Assembly (NCBI GenBank): GCA_017958015.1
Contig: JAGDDM010000003.1
Span: 1-6,222 of the forward strand
Source of the DNA: Abditibacteriota bacterium
Lineage (GTDB): Bacteria; Armatimonadota; UBA5829
DNA: 6,222 bases
Reading direction: 5' to 3'
The position numbers and the translations under genes were made by a program. The notes under the pieces are model-generated. The model ran no database searches and had not been told where the DNA came from. It worked only from the letters and a program-made list of their open reading frames with translations. This document shows positions 1-5,280 of the stretch, piece by piece. Position 1 is the first letter of the stretch, and each line of letters begins with the position of its first letter.

Positions 1-104
1 GCCCAGTGGTCTGTGGGGACGTCAACAAAGGCGCCCTGCGCGAAAGCCGCGCAAGCGATGGCGATCAGACCGATAGTCGCCAAGGCGAAAAGGATTTTCT
101 TCAT
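1..104 (-). CDS. Partial secreted protein with SLH-like N-terminus (5' end only)
   Basis: Only the first 34 codons are in the window; the gene runs off the left edge. They read as a classic signal peptide: a basic MKK start, a hydrophobic core (ILFALATIGLIAIACAAF) and a likely signal peptidase I site after AFA at residue 22. The mature protein begins QGAFVDVPTDHW, which matches the opening of S-layer homology (SLH) domains (F-x-D-V-P-x-x-H-W). In the SLH family such domains bind secondary cell-wall polymers or peptidoglycan, and in diderm anaerobes they often form the periplasmic part of abundant outer-membrane or S-layer proteins. The start is well supported by a strong ribosome binding site, AAAGGAGGA (minus strand 120-112), 7 nt before the ATG. 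A lipoprotein is less likely: there is a Cys at residue 18, but the flanking sequence is not a good lipobox. It lies downstream of folP on the same strand but has its own candidate promoter. Size and the rest of the fold are unknown. Confidence 0.8.
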   Translation of the reverse strand, partial: MKKILFALATIGLIAIACAAFAQGAFVDVPTDHW

Positions 105-133
105 GAAGAAATCCTCCTTTTGAAGTATTTCGC

Positions 134-171
134 GTCCCCGGGCGAGTTGCCTTGTTTCCTCTCCGGGAGAC
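134..171 (-). other. Possible stem-loop in the 5' leader of the SLH-like gene
   Basis: On the minus strand, GTCTCCCGG (171-163) can pair with CCCGGGGAC (142-134), with one G-U pair and one mismatch, or with a one-base bulge in a shifted register. The loop is about 20 nt. It lies inside the predicted 74-nt leader of the SLH-like gene and is not followed by a T-run, so it does not look like an intrinsic terminator for folP. It could stabilise or regulate an abundant envelope-protein mRNA, but GC-rich DNA forms such stems by chance. Confidence 0.25.
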
Positions 172-184
172 GTCGATTAACCAC

Positions 185-213
185 ATATTATCATATTTAA
201 GAAACGAAATCAA
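185..213 (-). promoter_or_regulatory. Candidate sigma70-type promoter for the SLH-like gene
   Basis: On the minus strand, TTGATT (213-208) and TAATAT (190-185) are separated by 17 bp in a markedly AT-rich patch, unusual for this GC-rich window. Each box matches the consensus at 4 of 6 positions. The -35 box overlaps the folP stop codon (212-210). The predicted transcription start is an A near 178, giving a leader of about 74 nt before the ATG at 104. A GATAAT with a 15-bp spacer overlaps the same patch as an alternative -10. Prediction only. Confidence 0.5.
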
Positions 214-1037
214 ATTTCTTTGTTTATACGATTTACCGCGTCACCGATAAGGGCGGCTTTTCTCATAAACTCCACATCGTGGACCCGCACGATGTCGCTG
301 CCGTTGGCAACGGATACGGCAACCAGGGCGGCGGTACCCGGGAGCCGTTTTTCCGGAACCGGTTCGCCGGTTATTTCGCCGATCGCGGATTTGCGGGAAA
401 CGCCGGTGAGTATTGGAAATCCCAAATCCCGAAACTCCCCGAGGCGGGCGATGAGTCGGATGTTGTCCTCGACGGACTTGCCGAAGCCGAAGCCGGGGTC
501 GATGATGATATTTTCCCGCTTCACTCCCGCGGCGGCGAGTTCCTCCGTCCGAAGACGCAAAAAATCATACACCTCGCTTACGACATCGTCGTAGCGGGTG
601 TTTTTTTGCATATCCTTGGGTGTGCCTCGGGTGTGCGTTATCACGATTTTACACCGCCGCTCCGCCGCGAGGCTTTTCATTTCGTCGGATTCCGTGCCGC
701 TGACGTCGTTGATGATTGAGGCGCCGGCGTCAAGGGCGGCGGCGGCAACCGACGGGTTGCGGGTGTCGGCGGAGACTGTGATGAAGGGGGAAATACGTTT
801 TATAACCGGGACGATTCGGCGGATTTGCTCATGGGCGTCCACCGGGTCGGAACCGGGTCTGGTGGACTCACCGCCCACGTCGATGATGTCCGCCCCTTGG
901 CGCTGCATATCGAAGGCTCGGCGCACGGCGCTTTCCGTGTCCGCGTACATGCCGCCGTCGGAAAAGGAGTCCGGAGTGACGTTCAAAATGCCCATTATGA
1001 GGGCCCGTTTGCCCATGAGGGAAAAGACGTCGGTCAC
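210..1037 (-). CDS. folP: Dihydropteroate synthase (folate biosynthesis)
   Basis: 275 residues, the usual length for the family. The cytoplasmic TIM-barrel enzyme condenses p-aminobenzoate with 6-hydroxymethyl-7,8-dihydropterin diphosphate to give dihydropteroate; it is the sulfonamide target. Signatures are in order: MGILNVTPDSFSDGG (15-29), DVGGESTRPGS (53-63), SADTRNPSVAAAALDAGASIINDVSG (89-114; second Asp pair D91 and N110/D111), HTRGTP (135-140), IIDPGFGFGKS (178-188), GVSRKSAIG (212-220) and DIVRVHDV (248-255) with the R251/H253 phosphate-binding pair. All expected active-site residues are present, so it should be functional. I place the start at a GTG (1037-1035) that overlaps the TGA of the upstream gene as GTGA and has GAAAGG 7 nt before it. 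This gives an N-terminus of normal length; the ATG at 1016 would shorten it by 7 residues. It is the third gene of the DUF1015 operon. No other folate gene is visible. Confidence 0.95.
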   Translation of the reverse strand: MTDVFSLMGKRALIMGILNVTPDSFSDGGMYADTESAVRRAFDMQRQGADIIDVGGESTRPGSDPVDAHEQIRRIVPVIKRISPFITVSADTRNPSVAAAALDAGASIINDVSGTESDEMKSLAAERRCKIVITHTRGTPKDMQKNTRYDDVVSEVYDFLRLRTEELAAAGVKRENIIIDPGFGFGKSVEDNIRLIARLGEFRDLGFPILTGVSRKSAIGEITGEPVPEKRLPGTAALVAVSVANGSDIVRVHDVEFMRKAALIGDAVNRINKEI

Positions 1038-2926
1038 AGCCGGGCCTTTCGTCTGTTTTCCGTTGTGGGCGGCGGCGCCTGATAGAGGGAATTGAGGAGG
1101 AGGTCCTTGGTGATGCGTTTCTTTTTGTATCTGTCGGATTCGATTGCCATGCGGAGGGTATAGGCCAGCATACCCGCCACGGAGGCGTTGTGGTTTCTGC
1201 GGAGCCTGGTGTCGTCGTCGGTGCTGAGGACGTATTCCTCCCCCAGGGGCATAAAGCTCAGGGAATCCAGCATGTCTATAGCCTCGCCGGCGGAAGCGGC
1301 GAGACGCAAATCGTTGACGATGTCGAAGGTTCGGATCTGCCCCCACTTCTCGCGAATCTTTTTGACCATGCGGAGGGTGTTGAGGTATATAACATTGTCG
1401 TCTTTGCAGAACTCGAAATAGGGGAGAATGGACAGAGAGCCTTCGCTTTCGTCGTCGAGGATAAAGTTTCCGTCCCCGTCAACGGAGTAGGCGTAGACTT
1501 TGCCGAACTCGGAGTCTTTGATGAAATTCTTATCTATGGCTTTCTTCAAATCCGCCGCCATGCGGTTCATGTTGTCGGCCCGGTCAAGGTCGTGGATGGA
1601 GCCGTAGAGTTTCGATGTGTCCAGCAAAATCCGCCACACAAGGACATTTTGGAAGCAGATGTAGGGGTGTTCCGAATATTTTCCGTTGCTCCGAAGCAGG
1701 GTTTCGTAGAGCCCCGTTTTTTTGTCGTACTGGGCCTCCAGAATGTTCATTATCTTGTTGATGCCGTTCTGAACCTTCAAATCGAAGAGGAGGGAGAAGT
1801 CGTCGGTGAATTGGGTGTAGAGGGCGATGGCTCTGATGGGGGCGCAGAGCTGGTCCAGCTCAAAGCCGTTTTCCAGAGTCACTCCGTCGATAAACCGGCT
1901 TCGGAGACCGATGTTTTTAATCTGATGATTGAAAACGTACTCGATGACGTCCCGGGCCTGAGCGTTGTTCATCTGCAAAACCGCGGGGAAAGCGTGGCGG
2001 TTTGCCGCTCTGTCCATGTATATGCCGCAGTGGTCGCAGTCGGAGGTTCCGGCGGTGGCTATGACGAACTTCTCGGTGTCGATGGTGACGAACTGAGTGT
2101 AGAAGTAGGAATAGAGATTGTTGGCGTTGATGATATCCGCCGCTGTTTTGTCCTTGCAGACGAAGGTGTGGATGTCCAGCCAGTTTCTGATTGCGTTGGC
2201 CACCCGCTCCGAACCCTGCATGGCCGTCTCTTTGGCGGCGCTGGCGGCGGATATTTCTTCCGGGCCGATGCCGATGTAGAAGGGCAGCTTCAACGTTTCG
2301 CCGGGCTCCATGTTCACGGAGATGGTGCGCTCGTAGTGTATCGCCTGTTCATCGGCGGCGTGCACCGCGTTGCCTTCCTCGAGACCGGAGCGAACCTTGT
2401 TGGCGGTGCCCACGGAATATATTGCCACGGCGAACATGGGCCAGGGGCCTCTGAATTCGAACACGGACAGCTGTTTGTCCAAGGTGCCGATTCTGCCGCT
2501 CTTTACGCCGTACATGAGTTTTTTGACGCCCACGGTGTGGTAGGCCCGTTTCCACGCGCCTCTGATTCCGGTGTTCACCGTAAGGGATTTGAGGGATGTG
2601 TTGGTGAGGGTGATGACCACGGCGAAGCTCCGGCGGTTGAGAACCGGGTATATGGCGTAGGAAGCGTCCAGTCCGCCGCCGCCGGCCACAAAGTTGGGTA
2701 TCCAGTGCTTTTCCATGCGGTAGCGGCAGTCATCGAATATGTTTTTGCCGTCAACTTCCGCCACCGGAGCGATGAGAGGCGTGTCGTCGGGACCGTGGAG
2801 CTCCACGATGCTCTTGAAGGCGCTCATCATGAAGCCCAGCTTCTCTATGCCGGCGTTGCGGGGATTTATGTTCGGCAACACTATGTATTGGTTGCCGGTT
2901 GATATGTGACGGGGTTTTTTCTGCAT
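1034..2926 (-). CDS. Putative six-hairpin (alpha/alpha-barrel) glycosidase-like protein
   Basis: 630 residues with no signal peptide or membrane segment, so probably cytoplasmic. I do not recognise a specific family. The layout fits six-hairpin glycosidases (GH15/GH37/glycogen-debranching-like). An N-terminal beta-sandwich-like part (about 10-220; e.g. RMEKHWIPNFVAGGGGLDASYAIYP at 70-94 and VVITLTNTS at 103-111) is followed by a helical part (about 245-600). The helical part holds GIYMDRAANRHAFPAVLQMN (301-320), which recalls the family's W-x-R-D strand-turn-helix but with Asp and Arg in reverse order. It also holds FELDQLCAPIRAIALYTQFTDD (355-376), SLSILPYFEF (497-506) and NHNASVAGMLAYTLRMA (578-594). 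A CDHC motif lies at 297-300. Substrate and catalytic residues cannot be assigned; a non-catalytic role is possible. The ATG overlaps the DUF1015 stop as TGATG, and the TGA overlaps the folP GTG, so it is the middle gene of a coupled operon. The C-terminus (PPPTTENRRKARL) looks like a disordered basic tail. Confidence 0.7.
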   Translation of the reverse strand: MQKKPRHISTGNQYIVLPNINPRNAGIEKLGFMMSAFKSIVELHGPDDTPLIAPVAEVDGKNIFDDCRYRMEKHWIPNFVAGGGGLDASYAIYPVLNRRSFAVVITLTNTSLKSLTVNTGIRGAWKRAYHTVGVKKLMYGVKSGRIGTLDKQLSVFEFRGPWPMFAVAIYSVGTANKVRSGLEEGNAVHAADEQAIHYERTISVNMEPGETLKLPFYIGIGPEEISAASAAKETAMQGSERVANAIRNWLDIHTFVCKDKTAADIINANNLYSYFYTQFVTIDTEKFVIATAGTSDCDHCGIYMDRAANRHAFPAVLQMNNAQARDVIEYVFNHQIKNIGLRSRFIDGVTLENGFELDQLCAPIRAIALYTQFTDDFSLLFDLKVQNGINKIMNILEAQYDKKTGLYETLLRSNGKYSEHPYICFQNVLVWRILLDTSKLYGSIHDLDRADNMNRMAADLKKAIDKNFIKDSEFGKVYAYSVDGDGNFILDDESEGSLSILPYFEFCKDDNVIYLNTLRMVKKIREKWGQIRTFDIVNDLRLAASAGEAIDMLDSLSFMPLGEEYVLSTDDDTRLRRNHNASVAGMLAYTLRMAIESDRYKKKRITKDLLLNSLYQAPPPTTENRRKARL

Positions 2927-4212
2927 CAGCGTCCCTTGGGAGCGTTGTGGATTCTGAACACAAGACCGCTCAGGAGTTTGGGATAGAAATAGGTGGCCTT
3001 CTGGGGCATCTTCTCGCCGGCTTCGGCGATGTCGAGAACAACCTTCACCGGAATGGGGTTCACCAGGAAGGAGGCGGTCCGTTCGCCGCTGTCAACCAGG
3101 TCGAAGGCCTCTTTGATGTCTCTGGTGTAGAGAATGTGGGTCTGGTTGCGGAGCTTGTCGCCGTCGATGCCCAGAGACCGCTCAAGCAGGTGTTTGTGGA
3201 GCACGTTCAGTTCCAGAGTTCTGCTTGCCTCGCAGCCGGAGAGCTTTCTGTAAGCCTTTTCCTTGGGAATAAGGAGCACGCATTTGTCTTTGGTGTAGAG
3301 ACCGATGGCGCCCTTTTCCGCCATATCCGCCTCAAGGGTTTCCTTGGCGGAGGGCTCAAGGGCGAAGAAGTCGCCGCACTCCTCAAGCATCTTGTCGATG
3401 TCCTCGGGGGTGACGCTGCCCACGGCTCTGTGGGTGGGATAGATTGTCATATCCTTCTCGTAGACGTTTACGAGAGTCATCATAACGTCGTCGGAGGGGA
3501 GCGGCGTGCCGGGCTGGGACTTCTCCCGCATGATGTTGCGGTAGTTGAGGGAAGTCTCGTAGCGGTGGTGGCCGTCGGCGATGGCGATGGGCTTGTCCGC
3601 CATGAAATCAACCATGACCTTGATGTCCGCCGGGTCGGTGATGGCCCACAGCACGTGGCGCTCGCCGTCTCTGTCTCTGGCGTCCACGATGGGCTCCGTT
3701 GTCATTGCCTTGTCCATAACCGGCTTCAGCACATACTTCTCGTCGTCGTAGAGGCCGTAGACGCAGTCCAGGTTGGACTCCGTGGCGGAAATGAGATTCA
3801 GAAGCTGGCTCTTGGGTTTGGCCAAAGTGTTCTCGTGGGGGAGAATAACCTTTTCGTCGTAGTCGCAAATCTTCACGGCGCAGGTGAAACCCAAAACACG
3901 CTTGGTCTTGTCGCCGATTTTGAACTCCTGAAGGTAGAGGTATATGGTGGGCGCTTCGTCCTGAAGGAAAATGTCGGTGTGCATCCAGTTGACGATGTAG
4001 TCCCGGGCCCGGGCGAAGCGGTTGTTCTCCTCGTTGTCGTCCGGGTCGTCCTTGCCCAACACAAGGCGAACGAAGTTGTGGACGTCCACGTCGTAGAGAG
4101 CGTCCTGCTCCTCGGGGGAGATTACGTCGTAGGGCGGGCAGACAAGTTTGTCTATGTCGCCGGCGGCGGCGGTGTTGTAACGGACACCGCGGAACGGTTT
4201 GATTGTTGCCAT
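2926..4212 (-). CDS. DUF1015 family protein
   Basis: 428 residues, close to full length for DUF1015 proteins. Family hallmarks: KPFRGVRYN (5-13), LVCPPYDVIS (23-32), LPHENTLAKPKSQLLNLISATESN (124-147) and the central IADGHHRYETS (211-221). The biochemical role of the family is not settled as far as I know. D213-G-H-H-R217 resembles the nucleotide-binding GxxR/DGHxR motif of the ParB/sulfiredoxin fold, which includes the ADP-dependent serine kinase SerK and SbnI; I also recall DUF1015 genes beside serA/serC in some anaerobes. A small-molecule kinase or nucleotide-using role is therefore inference only. Start: a GTG at 4221 opens the frame, but its bases form the ribosome binding site GAGGTG (4224-4219) 6 nt before the ATG at 4212, so the ATG (MATIKPFRG) is preferred. 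First gene of the operon, with its own strong promoter. Soluble; no signal peptide. Confidence 0.9.
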   Translation of the reverse strand: MATIKPFRGVRYNTAAAGDIDKLVCPPYDVISPEEQDALYDVDVHNFVRLVLGKDDPDDNEENNRFARARDYIVNWMHTDIFLQDEAPTIYLYLQEFKIGDKTKRVLGFTCAVKICDYDEKVILPHENTLAKPKSQLLNLISATESNLDCVYGLYDDEKYVLKPVMDKAMTTEPIVDARDRDGERHVLWAITDPADIKVMVDFMADKPIAIADGHHRYETSLNYRNIMREKSQPGTPLPSDDVMMTLVNVYEKDMTIYPTHRAVGSVTPEDIDKMLEECGDFFALEPSAKETLEADMAEKGAIGLYTKDKCVLLIPKEKAYRKLSGCEASRTLELNVLHKHLLERSLGIDGDKLRNQTHILYTRDIKEAFDLVDSGERTASFLVNPIPVKVVLDIAEAGEKMPQKATYFYPKLLSGLVFRIHNAPKGR

Positions 4213-4218
4213 GTTTTT

Positions 4219-4224
4219 CACCTC
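4219..4224 (-). promoter_or_regulatory. Ribosome binding site of the DUF1015 gene (decides the start)
   Basis: GAGGTG on the minus strand lies 6 nt upstream of the ATG at 4212. Its last three bases are the GTG that could be read as an earlier start (4221), but that codon would lack a binding site of its own. This supports the ATG at 4212. Confidence 0.75.
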
Positions 4225-4249
4225 GCAAAGTGATATTTTTACTGTTTAT

Positions 4250-4278
4250 ATTATACCCCATAACCGGGTCTTTTGCAA
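4250..4278 (-). promoter_or_regulatory. Promoter of the DUF1015-glycosidase-folP operon
   Basis: On the minus strand, TTGCAA (4278-4273; 4 of 6 to consensus) and a perfect TATAAT (4255-4250) are separated by exactly 17 bp. The predicted start is an A near 4243, giving a leader of about 31 nt that contains the GAGGTG ribosome binding site. No terminator or other promoter-like AT patch is visible between the three downstream genes, so this promoter likely serves all of them. Confidence 0.75.
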
Positions 4279-4283
4279 CGGTT
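4262..4283. repeat. Inverted repeat AACCG-N12-CGGTT across both -35 boxes (operator candidate)
   Basis: AACCG (4262-4266) and CGGTT (4279-4283) are a perfect 5-bp dyad spaced by 12 bp, so the AACC/GGTT cores are 14 bp apart. It covers the minus-strand -35 box (4273-4278) and the first bases of the plus-strand -35 box (4282-4287). The spacing and AACC/GGTT cores recall the BirA biotin operator (half-sites ending AACC and starting GGTT), and the site is next to bioB. The outer half-site bases fit poorly, especially on the left. A bound protein would block both promoters. A chance dyad remains possible. Confidence 0.4.
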
Positions 4284-4310
4284 GACGGCGGCGGCTTTCG
4301 GGAGTATAAT
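4282..4310 (+). promoter_or_regulatory. Promoter of bioB
   Basis: TTGACG (4282-4287; 5 of 6 to consensus), a 17-bp spacer and a perfect TATAAT (4305-4310) make this one of the best sigma70-type matches in the window. Its position is unusual: the -10 box fills the gap between the GGGAG sequence (4300-4304) and the first ATG (4312). Transcription would begin around 4317-4318, at the second ATG (4318). It faces away from the operon promoter, with 3 bp between the two -35 boxes. Confidence 0.65.
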
Positions 4311-4311
4311 T

Positions 4312-5277
4312 ATGGGCATGGATATACGAAAACTCACACAAGACATTATTGACGGATATCGGATTAAGCGGGGGGATGACCTTTCCCTTTTGCTTTCCGC
4401 GGACCTTGACACGCTCCTCGGCCTTTCCGGGGAGATTCAAAGACACTTTCGGGGCAATCACGCGGACCTTTGCACCATTATCAATGCCCGAAGCGGCAGG
4501 TGCGGGGAGGACTGCAAATACTGCGCCCAGTCAAAGCGTCATTCCACCGGCATCGAGGAATATTCTTTCCTGCCCAAGGAGGAGATTGTAAAGAACGCCA
4601 AGGCCAATGACAAAGCGGGGGTGAACCGCTTCGCCGTGGTCACCTCCGGCAGGGCTTTAAGCGGAGCGGAGTTTGAGGAAGCCCTGGCCGCTTTCCGGGA
4701 GATGAGACGGGAGACGAACCTGGGTCTCTGCGCTTCCCTGGGGCTTTTGACGAGAGAGCGGTTTCGGCGCCTCCGGGCGGTTGGGGTCACCCGCTACCAC
4801 CACAACATCGAGACGTCCCGGCGGTTCTTCCCGGAGATTTGCTCAACCCACACTTACGATGACAGAATTCGGACCATCGAGACCGCCAAAGAGGAGGGTT
4901 TCGAGATTTGCTCCGGCGGAATTATCGGCATGGGGGAGACTTGGGAGGACAGGATTGACATGGCGGTGAGCCTGGCGGAAATGGGGATTATGTCCATTCC
5001 GATTAACGCTCTTATCGCCATTAAGGGAACCCCGCTGGAGGGGCGGGAGCCCCTTTCCGCCGAGGAGATTTTGCGGTCGGTGGCTCTCTTTAGGTTTGTG
5101 AACCCGGAGGCGGATGCGCGTCTTGCCGCCGGCAGAGCCCTTTTCGGCGACGGGGGAGCGAAAGCCTTCACCGGGGGAGCCTCCGCCGCCATAACCGGCA
5201 ACATGCTCACCACCGGGGGCGCGAACGTGAGAGACGATATCGAGCTTATGAAGCGGCTGGGACTGACGAATCGGTGA
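4312..5277 (+). CDS. bioB: Biotin synthase, radical SAM enzyme (anaerobe Type II-like)
   Basis: 321 residues. It catalyses the last step of biotin synthesis, inserting sulfur into dethiobiotin. CGEDCKYC (64-71: C64, C68, C71) is the radical SAM [4Fe-4S] motif. Other BioB signatures are RYHHNIETS (161-169), THTYDDR (179-185), CSGGIIGMGET (200-210), IPINALIAIKGTPL (229-242), ARLAAGR (269-275) and the C-terminal TGNMLTTGG (295-303). The usual auxiliary [2Fe-2S] ligands are only partly present: C140, C200 and an Arg (R270) align, but the position of E. coli C97 is Ala (A108 in NRFAVVTSGR). Extra cysteines C54 (DLCTIINARSGRC) and C177 (FFPEICSTHTY) suggest a Type II enzyme with a different auxiliary cluster, known from obligate anaerobes. 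Start: ATG 4312 has GGGAG 7 nt upstream; ATG 4318 (319 residues) is the alternative if the mRNA is leaderless; a TTG at 4273 also opens the frame but lacks support. No other biotin gene is in view. Confidence 0.95.
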   Translation: MGMDIRKLTQDIIDGYRIKRGDDLSLLLSADLDTLLGLSGEIQRHFRGNHADLCTIINARSGRCGEDCKYCAQSKRHSTGIEEYSFLPKEEIVKNAKANDKAGVNRFAVVTSGRALSGAEFEEALAAFREMRRETNLGLCASLGLLTRERFRRLRAVGVTRYHHNIETSRRFFPEICSTHTYDDRIRTIETAKEEGFEICSGGIIGMGETWEDRIDMAVSLAEMGIMSIPINALIAIKGTPLEGREPLSAEEILRSVALFRFVNPEADARLAAGRALFGDGGAKAFTGGASAAITGNMLTTGGANVRDDIELMKRLGLTNR

Positions 5278-5280
5278 GGG

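Noticed and set aside
22..213. Small minus-strand frame of 63 codons overlapping the SLH-like gene start
   Set aside because: It runs through the promoter and leader and overlaps the signal peptide coding sequence in another frame. The SLH-like frame has a clear signal peptide and ribosome binding site.
297..420. GC-rich imperfect repeats and dyads inside folP and the other coding regions
   Set aside because: They fall in conserved coding motifs and are explained by Gly/Ala/Arg codon use. No array-like spacing or T-run supports a CRISPR, attachment site or terminator.
1038..1346. Upstream extension of folP to an ATG at 1346
   Set aside because: This stretch lies inside the glycosidase-like gene in another frame and gives a low-complexity Arg/Gly/His/Pro peptide. 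The GTG at 1037 gives a normal FolP N-terminus and a GTGA overlap.
1190..2902. Open frame of 570 codons on the plus strand, antisense to the glycosidase-like gene
   Set aside because: It is codon-aligned with the real gene, so its stops would correspond to TTA, CTA and TCA codons, which are rare in this GC-rich genome. Its translation is a Val/Gly/His-rich sequence without recognisable motifs, and it has no convincing start site.
2899..4233. Open frame of 444 codons on the plus strand, antisense to the DUF1015 gene
   Set aside because: Same codon-aligned mirror effect. The sense strand encodes an unmistakable DUF1015 protein with a good promoter and ribosome binding site.
4273..4311. bioB start at the TTG at 4273
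   Set aside because: The extra 13 residues do not resemble a BioB N-terminus, the codon lies inside the -35 box of the opposite promoter, and a GGGAG site sits at the right distance before ATG 4312.
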